Origin: Gnetum montanum
Taxonomy: Eukaryota > Streptophyta > Gnetopsida > Gnetales > Gnetaceae
Direction: 5' to 3'
DNA length: 64,000 nucleotides
Assembly (NCBI GenBank): GCA_015680685.1
Contig: MNCI01003111.1
Coordinates: 238,030-302,029, forward strand
Part shown: in pieces, positions 35,721 to 47,377 of the stretch
Position numbering within the stretch: the stretch's first letter is position 1
How the letters are laid out: each line of letters begins with the position of its first letter
Notes under the pieces: generated by a model
The model's input: only the letters and a program-made list of their open reading frames with translations
Databases searched by the model: none
What the model was told of the DNA's origin: nothing
Program-made: the position numbers and the translations under genes

Positions 35721-35952
35721 TTTGCTATTGTACTATCTTCTAATCTCTGATAAACGAATAATCTGGCACTTTAATTTCGTATCCCAAGTAGGTCTCAACA
35801 TCATTTTATTTAACAGTGAATAACTTCTCCAAAACACCCATCAACCCATAACCTTAAAGCTACATGTTTACTTCTAAATTTTCAAACATACGATGTTCCA
35901 ATTTTGGATAAGATAGTCCTACTATTCCATGAAATGGCCAAATGTGCCAATA
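35721..35952 (-). pseudogene. Upstream coding-like piece of the captured F-box region
   Basis: The same frame continues upstream with several stops. Readable pieces are GLSYPKLEHRMFENLEV, ETYLGYEIKVPDYSFI and QTWNYIIYPDES. It may be the preceding part of the F-box gene or a separate captured gene; I do not recognise it. It reaches the F terminus at 35952. Confidence 0.4.
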
Positions 35953-35980
35953 ATAACTAATCTAGATAACTAGCACCATC

Positions 35981-35997
35981 CTCGGAAATGGTGCCAA
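35981..35997 (-). promoter_or_regulatory. Primer-binding site of element E
   Basis: On the minus strand it reads TTGGCACCATTTCCGAG, followed by GATGGTGCTAGTTATCTAG, the same leader as at 4190. It is tRNA-Asp-type. Confidence 0.8.
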
Positions 35998-36893
35998 TGA
36001 TGAGCAATGAGGTATCCCTATGTTCAACCATATGAATACGAGTATGTATGCACGATCAGGTCAAACTTTGCAGACAGACTAGTTGTGGCACCTGGATAGT
36101 TATACATTGATCATAGTTTGCTATCTTCCCACTTGGACTAGTATTTGCTTTTTCATCTATGGTTTAGTCTAGTATGAGGTGTATGATGTGATTCTTAACA
36201 CTAGACTACTCCTAGAGACAATGGAAAATAATCTTGATTAAACTACTAAATAATGAAAAATAAAATCTAAACTAGCCTAAGTGCGATGAGCATATATCCT
36301 TAATCATCTGTATGCATCTTGGACCTCATGTACTACTTCTAGGATTACCAAGCACACATTACTTGAGCACTCCTAGATACGCTACTGGGTTACCAAGTAG
36401 TTACACTTAAATGTTCATGATTAAGTCGTACTCATTCCACGTTAATCAATAGGAAGTGTAATTGACAATAAAGGAAATATGAACTAAAAAGACAACAATA
36501 AATAATTAACAATTAAAATAATTAGAAGCTAAGTGAATGTTGCAATGATGAAGTAATCTCAATCTTTAATGCTGATCATGTGCATGTCCAAGTATGTCAC
36601 ACTCGAACAAAGATTCCGTACAATTCCAAGCATCACACTGTGGGCATGCACTAGGAAAAGGAATTGAAAACTAACTAAAAACTGACAAAAAGACTCTACC
36701 CTAAGACTTACCAGCCAAAGATTCCTTCCCATATGCCTAAGTGTTGTATTTATAGGCCAACATAGGTATCACAATATTTTGTATACGATATCGTATCCAG
36801 GTTGAGATATTAGGTACCTGATATCTTGTGCTTGATATTAGGTACCCAATATCTTATACTCAATATCGGGGCCTAGAAAACTACAATTCATGA
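35998..36893 (-). repeat. 5' LTR of element E
   Basis: This 896-bp LTR starts at 36893 and ends at 35998 before the PBS. GATATC/GGTACC-type repeats (36770-36870) and a TATA box (about 36750, minus) match the 3' LTR. The first base pair reads TC instead of TG. Confidence 0.88.
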
Positions 36894-36898
36894 AACAT

Positions 36899-37600
36899 TC
36901 AAAGGGATGTTGCCCTATGGTATCACACTTACAAGAATCTGGAGTGTATGCATTGAACCCTTGCCTATCACATAGGCAAGCTCCAAGACGATTGTCGTAC
37001 CCTCAAGGCAATGCAAGATAGTTGCACCAACAACAACAAGCTTACTACCCAAGTGGAACTCCTTCACAACCTTATGAATAGTACCAATAGTGGTACCAAC
37101 CAAAATCATGGGGAATGCGATCGCTAAGGCAATAGTACCCTTATAGGTAATCAGATCCATATGGGTACTATGTTCAACAACCTGTCTCTCCTAGAAGTTT
37201 GGCAAGTCATGCATCATTCTAGCATCACTATTACCCTCTAGAGTACAATCGAACACATTTGTCATCTACTTGAGGGGAAAACCCATATCAGTATCCTTAT
37301 CATTCTTCACATCCCTCTACACCTACACCTCCACCTTGAACTTAGTTACCTCCTTCTCCATCCATGTAGGGTGAAATTCCTCCACAATCATAGCAACGAA
37401 ATGCTACAAGGCCTATACACTCACAACTAATTTTTTAACCAAGTGGTCTAGATAATCGATCAAGGAAATAACCTTTCTTATAGCCGAGCAGTCCTCTCTA
37501 GCCCTCACAACCTACTCCAATTTATCACCCTGTATCTCTAGTATCCTCATCCTCTACATCAAGTACCTTTGAGCACCCTTCAAACAAAGTGCCACCTAGG
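36899..37600 (+). pseudogene. gag of element C, part 2
   Basis: The gag C-terminal tail resumes after E. It is rich in Gln, Tyr, Pro and Ser (Q-Q-Q-Q-A-Y-Y-P at about 37025, S-W-G-M at about 37105, then P-Y-G-Y-Y at about 37155). No zinc knuckle is visible. It has several stops and runs toward the protease region. Confidence 0.75.
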
Positions 37601-40600
37601 ATCAACATCATGATGCTAACTCATGTTGTTTTTGACTGGATCAAGGTTGGTAACCTTCCTACAAAAAGGTCTAATTCAGGAAGTCCACTCATCTTTATAT
37701 AGATTGCTAGACAAGAACCATGCAAGGCTCTTCTTGACTTTGGTTTTAGAGTTTAACCTCATCTCCCATGAAATGTATAAATCTTGGAACCTACTACCTC
37801 TTAAGAAGAGAAACATCCATTTAGAATTAGCATATTAGTTGATTACAGTCGCTTTAGGATTAGTGGAGGACATTGTGACCATAGTTTGTGGGTGGTCCTA
37901 TCATGCTAATTTTTGGGTAATCAAGATGGACAACTGTAAAAGTGACTTTCCCATCATCATGGGAAGGGCTTGGTTAAGGACGATCAATGCTCGAATGGGT
38001 ATAAGGAACTTATCTCTCAATATATCTAAGGAGAATGAGTTAGAAAAAATTAAGAAGAAGCATATTCCATGCATCACATATAGTGATAATAGGTGCAATT
38101 GCATGCAAAATATTTGGTCAATCAGAAGCACATACATGAAGGCATGCAATGAGTATGCGCAAGAAATTAATATTCAATAGTGTTTGTACGTAGCATCCAC
38201 AAAGCAAGAAGGCATCTAGTGGCTGATAGCTAATGTAGATAGTAGCATAATATGCATGGAACCAGCTAAGATTTTAACTTGTGCATATGTAGAAGGCATG
38301 GACAAAATTGAACAAGTCCATTCCCAACTCCCTAATGAAGATGATGATAACTATTAGGAAGAATTGGAGATCCCTGATCACTTCAAGCAGGAGCACTTAG
38401 AACTAAAAACTTTACTAGTTAGAATGAAGTATGAATTTTTAAAGAATGATAAGCTGGTCATCATTAATGTCAAACTTGCTCTTGAACAAAAAAAATGTTG
38501 TTGAAAGTGGTGAATAAATGGTCAACAACCTTCGCTTGGTCATATTCAAAACTAACAAGAATTGATCCAAGGATATGCTAGTATTGCATCTACACTGACT
38601 TGGCCATGAAGCCTAGAAGGTAGCCATAGAGGTGTCTAAACCCCAAACTGAAGCAAATCATTAAGGAGAAGATAGAGAAACTCCTTAAGGTAGGGTTTAT
38701 CTATCCAATCCTGGATAGTGAGTGAGTTAGCCCACTCATAACTGTACCAAAGAAGGGTGGTAAATGGCAGGTTTGCATTGACTTTAGGTTGTCAAATATG
38801 GCAACATTTAAGGATCACTTTCCTTTGCCATTTGTGAATCAAGTATTAGACACCATATCCAAGAATTATTATTATAGTTTCTTAGATGATTATAGTGGCT
38901 ATAACCAAATCCAAATTGCACTAGAAGACCAAGCCAAGACAACATTTATGAGTCTCTAGGAGACTTTTGCATACTGTAAGATGTCATTTGGCCTATGCAA
39001 TGACCCTGCAACATTTCAATGCTTGGTCCTTAGTATCTTTCAACAACAAATTGGTAGTGGTGTTGAAGTTTTCATGGATGACTTCTCCACCTACAAAGCT
39101 ATATTTGAGCTAGCCTTGGACCGACTTGAGTAAGTACTAAAGAGATGTGTTGAGATAACCCTACAACTCAATTGGCAAAAGAGCCATCTCATGGTCCAAG
39201 AAGGCATTGTGCTAGGGCATCAAATATCATAGAAAGGGATTGAGGTAGACCTAGAAAAGATAACGGTCATCCAAGAAATAACACACCAACCAGAGATCAT
39301 TAAAGATGTTCAATCATTCCTTGGATACACCAATTACTATTGATGCTTTATTAAGAATTTATCTAGGATTTCTAAACCATTGGTAGAACTTACAAAGAAA
39401 GATGCATCGTTCATTTAGATCAATGAATGTGAAAACACATTCCAAAAGTTAAAAGAAAAACTCATAGAAACAGCAATCATATGAGCATCAGATTGGTCCA
39501 AAATATTTCATATCATGACATACACATCTAACTATGCTTTGGGAAGCATGCTCATGTAGGTGGATGATAAGAAATGTCCATATTTTATCCACTACGTGAG
39601 TTGAAGCATTATCAGGGCATAGTTAAATTACACCACCATAGAAAAGGAATTAATGACAATGGTGTACATGCTAGAAAAGTTTAGACATTATGTGCTAGGT
39701 TACAAAGTATTCATACATACAAACCATAGTGCAATTCTCTTCTTTATGAATAAGCTGATGGTAAGACCTCATGTTATACGATGGCTTGTGATCTTGCAAG
39801 AATTTGATATTACTATGGTAGATTCAAAAGGGTCTGAGAATGTGGTCACTGGAAATCTTTCTTAATTAAGATGGGATAACAAAGAGGAGGAGATCCTAAT
39901 TTTTGATCAATTTCTAGATGAACTCCTCTTTACTGGAGCAATAAATGAGAAAATTCCTAAAAAAGTAGTATGGTATAATAGCATCCTCACATATCTTCTC
40001 ACTCAAGAGATGCCACAAGACTTGGATTTTATGAAAAAGCAACAACTTTTGCATCTAATTAAATACTTCATGGAAATTAATAGACACCTTTACAAGGTGT
40101 GTGTTGATGGCCTAATCCATTGGTATGTCCTTGACGATGATCAACTACATGTTCTCCAGGATGCTCATGAAGGACCTTGCAAAGGCCACTATGTAGGAAG
40201 ATGCATGACCATACAAATATTGATGGAAAGAAATTATTGGCCCACAATCTTTAGGGATGCCCACCAGTTTTTCAAGTCTTTTTAATGTTGTCAATGTGAT
40301 AGGGGGATAACTGCTTGTACAAAAGGTCCTCAATAGTGAATTCAACAATTAGAACCTTTCAACATATGGGGTGTTGACTTCATGGATCCCATCACACCCA
40401 TGTCTAACAGGAAATCATATATTATAGTAGCAGATGACTATTGCAAAAAATGGGCTAAAGCAACAACCATTATAGATTGCACATCATCCACTACTACCAG
40501 ATTTATACAACAACATATTGTTAATAGGTTTGGGGTGCCACATTCACTAATTTTTGATAATGGGACTCATTTCATAAGTGCCACATTTAGAAAACTAATG

Positions 40601-41320
40601 CAACGCTTGTGGGTAGAACATAAATTAATAACACCTTACCATGTTTAAGCCAATGTTCAAGTAGAGGAAACCAACTAGGAGATTACAAAAATATTAACAT
40701 GAACCATTAGAAAATATAGGAAGGATTCGAGCACAAAACTTAATGATGCTCTCTAGGCTTAATGATCAACTTGGAAACTTCCTATTGGATATTCTCCCTA
40801 TGAGTTAGTGTATGGAAAACTTCCAACACTTCCAATTCAATCTGAGCTTTGTACACTTTCAACGGCCTATGAATTAAGCCTTGACCTAAGTTTAACACAA
40901 AAGAAAAGATTGATCAATCTAAACATGCTAGACAAAAATTGCTTAGTGGCCCTATCTTTGAATGAGGTGAACAAAGCATTCAACAAGCAATGACATGACC
41001 TTAGAATTAGGAAAGTAAGGTTTCAACCAAGAGATAAGGTCCTCTACTAGAACCCCATGCATGTACCTCAAAAATAAAAATTTGAAACATTGTGGGAGGG
41101 ACCTTATATAATTGATCAAACCTTTTCCTCTAGGGCAATGATAATTTACAAACCTAATAGCCCAAATAAAAAATAGTTGGTCAATATCCAACAAATTAAA
41201 CCTTTCCTAAAACCAAGATTGGCCAATGTAAATACCACCTCACCTGATGGACAACCATGTTCTATTTTTCAGATCTCCTCCTTCCAAATTAGTCATGGGG
41301 GAGATGGCTATTCATGCTAA
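37601..41320 (+). pseudogene. pol of element C: protease, RT, RNase H, integrase
   Basis: Domains in order: aspartic protease (37620-38060), with ALLDFGF where a D-T/S/G-G active site is expected and a good IIMGRAWL segment; RT (38600-39400), with GKWQVCIDFR, YSGYNQIQI, MSFGLCNDPATFQ and catalytic FMDDF at 39071, then IVLGHQIS and GIEVDLEKI; RNase H (39480-39870), where the first catalytic Asp is lost but TIEKELMTMV remains; a zinc region H...C..C (40160-40300); integrase core with Asp in GVDF (40372), Asp in FDNGTHF (40555) and Glu in VEETN (40665). The protein ends in HGGDGYSC then TAA (41318). The motifs are those of the Athila/Tat lineages. About 25 stops and several frameshifts inactivate it. 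Confidence 0.9.
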
Positions 41321-42850
41321 CCATTACCATGGCCTCTCAGTTTTTCTACCCTTTTTTTTTTTACCTTTTTGATTTTCAAAATTTTCTAATTTTATACCAT
41401 TTTTAGTACATTTAAATTTTCTTGATCATTTTACACTTTCTTGTATATTTTGTCTCTTGTGTCTCTTGTGATTAAGTGTGATATTTTCTCATTTTTGCTA
41501 ATAAATTTTCTTTATTGTCACAAGACATAATGTTGCTGTTACTGTTTACTAATGATGGTTTGAGCTCAATGTGTGATTGTTGATGTCTAGTTTCTATCTT
41601 TGAATTTTGATGTCTGATGACTTTAACATGGTTTATTTTTCATGGTATAGGCAGTGAGTCCATGTCATCCACCCATCCAAAGAACTCTATGGTTTTCCTT
41701 GTTCTAGGAATTTCAGGTCCCTTTTTCATTAAAGAAACTTTTAATTAATTAATGACCTTGGTATTTTCAAAATTAGGAAGGATCCAAAGGTTTGTAAAGG
41801 GTGTGACTTCAAGGGGACTCAATACTCTTTGTACTCTTCTTCTTGCTTGAGTGCTTGAGTATTTCTCATGGACTTTTCACTATTCCATACCACCCAATGA
41901 TAGGAAGACAAATAACGTCGTTGCATGGTGTGGTTCCCATCATTAAAAAATGATTGAAATTCAAAGCACACCCCTTCAACATGAATAAGTCCTCATATGG
42001 TGTGGTTCCCATTTCAAAAAAATAAAAAAAACAACAACAACAATGGGAATTCAAAGCACACCCCCTAGACAAATAAAAGGGTTATAAGCACTAGTTATGG
42101 GACTCAAAAGACATACACCTATGCCTAAAAGTTCTCTCTAACTAAGTCCCTCTTTCTCTCACTTCCTACTTCTCTCTCCTCTTTGTGGAATGGTGGTTGT
42201 CTTACAGGAACACTCTTGTGTCTCGAGTGGATGGATCAATCTTAGAGTCGTGATGCGAAGTCACTTACAGTGGATGGTTTTGGTCTAGATTGAGGATGGA
42301 ACTTCTCAAGTTATTTTAACCAATATTCTATAAGGGACTTCTTATGACCTCAATTTGGAACTCCATTCCATCTTCTCTATCATCCATCCATGCTACCATA
42401 ACTCACCTCACTATCGAGTTCTATGTTATGCTCTATGTCTTAGTTTGACATATTGGGATTCTTGAGTGGATCCTTTTGGGTTGGTCCTTAACTTATCATG
42501 ATCATTAAATTGGTTATAGGACCCATGGACTCCTTAGTTGAGGTTATGGAAGGGTAAAAATGGCATGAGCCTACTATGGGGAGGATCCACTTGCATAGCT
42601 TTTGGCTTGACTAGTTTAGGTTCCTTACCTTTAACATTGTTACAATCTTATATTTTGTATTTTTCATTGTGTAAACTACTTGATGCTCCTTAATCTTTCA
42701 TTGCATTGATCCATTAAATTAATTTTTCTCCATTTCTTCAAATTTATGAACTTCAATACCCTCTTCTCATGATTTCATACTATTCTTGGTCCTTTAAGCT
42801 TTCATTTGATCCCAATTTCATCAAAAAATTCCTTGTATTTTAAAAGTTTC
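41321..42850 (+). other. Long non-coding spacer after pol of C
   Basis: This AT-rich stretch has no coding frame. It aligns with 59985-61587 of G and with the 3' regions of the gag-only elements. It contains a local tandem duplication of about 75 bp around TGGTGTGGTTCCCAT and TTCAAAGCACACCCC (41928-41977 and 41999-42065); G has one copy (about 60895-60960, minus). Confidence 0.6.
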
Positions 42851-42859
42851 ACCAAAGTC

Positions 42860-42967
42860 AACGGTGGTCAATAGCTACATCATTGAGGCCTTGTCAATGC
42901 AGCCGACCTCATCAATGAGGCCACATCATTGAGGCCTTGTTGATGCAATACAAAAATACTATATATA
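42860..42967 (+). promoter_or_regulatory. Candidate internal promoter upstream of ORF3 (C)
   Basis: A cluster of CATCATTGAGG/CATCAATGAGG repeats (42883-42940), of the type found in LTR U3 regions of C and G, is followed by TATATATA at 42960. ORF3 starts 463 bp downstream. In G the same arrangement has a TATAAATA 447 bp before ORF3. Promoter activity is inferred. Confidence 0.45.
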
Positions 42968-43422
42968 TCATCAGAAACTTAGGAATTTTTTGTGATTTTC
43001 TCATAACACACAGGGAATTTTTGCAATTTTTCAGAGCCCAAAACCTTCCAAAGTACATAAATTTCAAATTGGTTGTCCAAATCACTCTATTTTTCGATCC
43101 TGCACTTTCCAGAGTTTAGATCTTTATTATGGGGACCACAAACCTTAAGGTTTCTAATGCAATTTTTGAAAATTTCTTCTAACTCCTCTAAGGGTTAGTA
43201 GCTTTAATCATACATAAACATCAAATTTTTCCAAGTTAACCCTTCCAACAATGTCTGAGATGATTTATCAATGATAAGGTGTAAATAGAAATAACAATTA
43301 AGTTAATTAAATTAGCCATAATCACAACTTAGCCAAGTGTAGCTACCCTCAAGAGTTAAGGTATCCCAATTATTTTAAGGTTACACAATGATTGCTAATC
43401 CATAGTTCTATTGTGATTATAG

Positions 43423-46184
43423 ATGGCACACAAACAAAAGCACCCATAGGAAGGAGAACCCTCACAACCATGGGAGAAACTACCCAAAGCTAGAAGGGGC
43501 TAGCAAGAACAAGGACAAGAACAACAAACCTCTTCTTAAGGAGCCCAAAGTGAAATCTATTTGATAGATTCCAGAAGAAGAAGTGCCTACAGAATAATCT
43601 CAATGAGGAGAAGTGCCTAGACCTATGCTTAGGCTTGAGGTCACTCTAACTCAAGCCTACCTAGACATCATCAAGTCCCGAGAGATCCAAAGATCAGTTC
43701 TTCAAGAGATAAAATTTCATGTCAAAAGACAATTGCAAACCTCTCCCATGTGGCCAATCATCACAACTAGTGGGGAATGGTACATGGGAGAGACTTATCT
43801 CTTTTGGAATAGTTGAAGGCTAGGGTCTATTGTAAAAATCAAGGATGCTCAAGTGTCCTACTTGATGGATGCTATTGCACAGGCACTAGAGTTGCCTAGC
43901 ATTAGAACATATCAACAAAAGGATGCTTATGGGGTGGACTATAAGGAGTATGGCATGCTCATACTAGTGGAGTGAATTCATTTCAAGATTGTAGCCTATT
44001 ACCTCAATCCAATGGTGAGGCTAAGTAAGATGATTTCCTTCTTTGCTTGTGCATGTGTCGCTCTAAGTGGAAAATTTCCCATTAACCTTCCATAGCTAAT
44101 TTATTTGGAGATCAAGAAGCGTTTCAAGGAGAATGAATGTGGAAGGAGGACCTTGCCCTTTCCATGCCTTATAAGAAAAATTTGTAAGAGGATAGGTATT
44201 TTTCACTATTCCAATGACACTCTGAGGCATACTCCCTTGCCCTCATGGGAAAAAATCATGAACGACAAAATGCCAGCAACCATCCAAGAAGAGGAGCTAC
44301 CACCACCACCATCCACTTAGGAGACAACACTAGAAGCCAATGTAGTTCTTGAGCATCTATGAAAAATTCAAGAGTAGCTCTTGAGCAAATAAGAGCAGCA
44401 AGCAAGGATGAGTGGGATGGACCCATCTCTGTATCGACTAGCAATGAGTCATCATAATCAGGTGGCTCGAACAGTTAGCCAGATGGAGAGGGATGATTCT
44501 ATTTTCTCTACCTGAAGAACATGGCTACCTTAGAGGTTAGATTCTAATGCTTGAGAGGTGATGGTGTCATTAGCAATACATCATTTATTTCTAGAAATCT
44601 CTAGGAATGCTGCCACTTTCTTGGTGAGGGTGGAGGAAGGTGAAGAGGCAGCTATCTTGGTGATGCAGCACCAAGGGTAGGAAACAATGGCAAAAGTGGT
44701 AGCTAATTGTGTGGTCAAAGCATTGAATGCACCTATGGCATCTATACTAGATGTATCTACACTCTAAGATGTGCAGACACTTGTAGGCATGGTTAGTGAG
44801 AAATTGAATGTAGCCCAGCATGAACAATTCCTAGAATGATTGGTAGGAACTGGGCAACCAACTTTGGATATCTTTGATCTTCTAGAGGACATCATTGCAA
44901 CCTAGTTAGAGTTACTAAATGCAAGGGAAAAATGCATTATTTTTAAAGGGTAACTAGAAATGGCTCAAGAAAAAAATCAATGCTTAGCCACAGAGGTTGC
45001 TAAACATCATGCTTGACTTGTAGAGTAAATAATCCTCATCTTAGCAATAACAAGGGATGAAACTATCAAACAACTTCAAGAACAATTTTAAAAGGCTAAG
45101 GAGAAAGTAGTAATGGCCATCTTCAAATAGTCCATGGAAAAAGCTGAAACACATTCAATTAAAAAGGACTTGAATCAAATGCGCTAAGAAAATGAAGCAT
45201 TGATCATGAAAAATCATCTCCTGCAAAATGTTGATGCTCAAAGAGATCAAATGTAGGAATTCATTCATCAACAACAAGAGAAACTTGCCAAAGTTAACAC
45301 TAAACTAAAAAAATTGGTCGTAGAGAATCAAAATTTTTCAATGAAGGAGGTATGCACCTTGTGACAAGAGTCTACCATCGAAATCACCACATGGAAGAAT
45401 GAAGCTCTCAAGTTTGAGAGGGTGTAAAATCACTACATGGACCAGGTTGGCTTGCAAAAGGAAATTAATGAAAAAAAATCAAGATGAAAAAGGCTAAAGT
45501 AAATGAAGCCCTCAAGTAACTTCAACAAGGAAGAGAAAGTTGGCAACCCATCCTTGATGGGATTGATGCCTACAACAAAGTAGGGATATGCTTGAAGGAG
45601 TTGTAGATTGAAGAGATGACAGAGTATATGGAGTTGGCCAATCGATGTTATGAAAACCTAGTAATGCTAACAACCAAATGACCATGGTCAGATTTGGAGA
45701 AGCAAGTAGCTAGCTTGTATTTTCTATATGAGGCCGAGTTCAAACACCATAGAGACATCAAGAAAAAGCTTGAGACTAGTAATGCTGAACTCGAAGTTCT
45801 CAAAGGACAATTCATAGATCAATGATCCATCACTAAAGACCTAGTGAAATGGATGAATGACTACTAGAAGCTGAAGAACATAGTGTGAGCATTTGACATT
45901 GAGCACAAATAGTTTGTTGTCTAGTTTTTCAATGTGAAGGAGTTATTTCAAGTGATCCCATGTCCTTGGGAGGTGCCCGTTCTAACCCACATTGGGAAAG
46001 CTACGTGGACGATGCATGATCCCAATAGTAAGGAGGAGAAAATGAAAGCACTGTTGGATGCTTTTCACCTCTCACTTAAACTTGTAGTAGTAACAGAACA
46101 ACCATAGCCTCAACCACTACCAATGCATAAAGCCAATGAAAGTCCTTTAGAGCCTCAGCAACCACCATTACCTAGGATTGTTTG
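43423..46184 (+). pseudogene. ORF3 of element C (post-integrase ORF)
   Basis: The ATG at 43423 follows TGATTATAG, which could be a splice acceptor. The N-terminal part is Gln/Lys-rich. The middle (43620-44215) has MWPIITTSGEWYMGETYLFW, then FACACVALSGKFPINLP and LPFPCLIRKIC, the order of the plant domain annotated as putative plant transposon protein in Athila-like elements. From about 44890 to 45560 the reading is rich in Glu, Lys and Gln with heptad-like Leu spacing, so a coiled coil is likely. The conserved stop is at 46182. It is too decayed to function. In Athila elements an env-like ORF sits here, but I see no signal peptide or convincing membrane segment. Confidence 0.65.
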
Positions 46185-46421
46185 ATCTTCTCCAACAAGC
46201 TTTACATCATCAAGGAACGTGTTGTCCAAATTTTGAAGAGTTGTATCATGGTGTTTAAGTTTGTCTTGAACACCACCATTTTTGTAATGTGATGATCCAT
46301 ACACCCAGACACTCCAATTTTTTTCAAGTCAATCAAGTTTTTTTTGTTGAAAAAAAATTCAATCAATAATCCCATACCTTTCCAATTTTGTAAAAGAACT
46401 TAAGGATGAGTTTTCATTTAG

Positions 46422-46432
46422 TTGTGGGGGTA
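46422..46432 (+). promoter_or_regulatory. Polypurine tract of element C
   Basis: TTGTGGGGGTA directly precedes the 3' LTR start TGATAAGTCA. G has a CATGGGGGAA equivalent at the same place. Confidence 0.75.
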
Positions 46433-47377
46433 TGATAAGTCATTGTTGGTTGGTTTCATTATTGAGGCCTTATCGATGTAGCTGACTGCGTCGATGAGGC
46501 CTCGTCTATGAGGCCCCATCAACGTAGTTTGACTTGCATCAATGATGCCTCATCGACATGGTGTCTATCCATTGCCTATAGATACACACCTACTCACCAC
46601 ATTTATGGAGAGTCTAGATTTCAATTGTAGTGAAGCTCTTGCATTTTTTCCATTCAAAAGTTATAATTTTTTCCCTGAGTGCCCACAACAGGAGTCATTA
46701 AGTGTATGGATCTTTATTCGAGCATTATTGTACCTAAGCACAACAATGTGTGCAACAATAAAGATGAGCTTTTGGATAAACCTTATAGCATTTTGGATAG
46801 ATTAGCTCTTTTATTTATGCATTCAATGTTTTCAATTATTTGTTAATTATTCTCAACTATTTCAAAATTATTTTCTAGTAATTGAGTTAATGAGATTATT
46901 AAGCTAGATAGATTAAATACATAAGTACGACCACTTCGAGTGTAACACGTATTCAATTGGTAATCCTAGCAGCGTTATTGCTTCATATACCTAGCAGCAT
47001 AGCGTATGGTTGCCTAGTAGTGGAAATGTGGGTTTAGGATGTGTATGGAAAGTGGGAATTGATGCTTATGTTAGAATTAGTTAAATAGTAATTAATTAAT
47101 TAATTTATATTAGTTAATCAAATTTATTTTACTTGCATGTTAAGCATCCAAAACATAAAATACAAAATGATAAAAATTGGATGCCTCAATTACACTTAAC
47201 CATACCGATGAACATCACAAGTGTAATTGGAAGGAAAATGATTGACCTTAAGGCTAGATTCACTTCCTAAAGGGCTAGTGCATTAGAAATGATAAAGTCT
47301 GCAGAATTCAACTGAGTCGTGCATGAAACACTTCATGATTCATATGGTTGGACGTAGGGGTACCTCACTGCTCATCA
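46433..47377 (+). repeat. 3' LTR of element C
   Basis: This 945-bp LTR runs from TGATAAGTCA to CTCATCA and is followed by the TSD CATTC. U3 (46455-46560) is a run of ATCGATG/CATCAATG repeats. A TATAGATA lies at about 46576, and the poly-A region and U5 match the 5' LTR. Confidence 0.88.

Larger units (their letters stand above)
31911..35952 (-). mobile_element. Insertion F: gene-capturing element in the leader of E
   Basis: F splits the E leader just after GATTAGTTAT. The same leader is uninterrupted at 4190-4262. F is flanked by ATAAC (31906-31910 and 35953-35957) and has ends TGTTGGC...GCCAATA, an inverted pair with one C-to-T change. The 5-bp TSD and TG/CA-type ends fit an LTR-class insertion, but no second LTR is visible. 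The inverted similarity may extend to about 17 bases, which would suit a DNA transposon instead. The cargo, all in the minus strand, is an F-box protein fragment, a Tweety-like fragment and an HSP70 fragment. A 655-N gap lies within F. The class is unresolved. Confidence 0.7.
26468..36893 (-). mobile_element. Element E: gag-only LTR retrotransposon nested in C
   Basis: E lies in the minus strand between TSD copies AACAT (26463-26467 and 36894-36898) and splits the gag of C. The order in its own direction is: 5' LTR (36893-35998), PBS (35997-35981), leader interrupted by insertion F (35952-31911), gag (31816-29431), 3' non-coding region, mini-ORF3 (27964-27527), PPT-like GTGATGGTA and 3' LTR (27350-26468). 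There is no protease, RT or integrase, so it is non-autonomous. Its LTRs belong to the same family as those at 3272 and 20561. Confidence 0.88.
23703..47377 (+). mobile_element. Element C: complete Athila-like Ty3/gypsy element
   Basis: The element has both LTRs, a PBS, a polypurine tract and a 5-bp TSD CATTC (23698-23702 and 47378-47382). The empty site survives in unit 1 at about 7354. The order is LTR, PBS, gag, protease, RT, RNase H, integrase, long spacer, ORF3, PPT, LTR. Without the nested element E it is about 13.2 kb, in the usual size range for Athila/Tat elements. All frames carry stops, so it is dead. The 3' LTR is about 80 bp longer than the 5' LTR because of differences in the U3 repeat region. 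Confidence 0.9.

Noticed and set aside
31911-35952. Pack-MULE or Helitron as the class of F
   Set aside because: Mutator-like elements make 9-bp target duplications and Helitrons make none; here it is 5-6 bp (ATAAC/T). Not excluded with certainty.
43423-46184. ORF3 as a true envelope gene
   Set aside because: No signal peptide, fusion peptide or membrane anchor can be seen; the plant transposon-protein domain and coiled coil describe it better.
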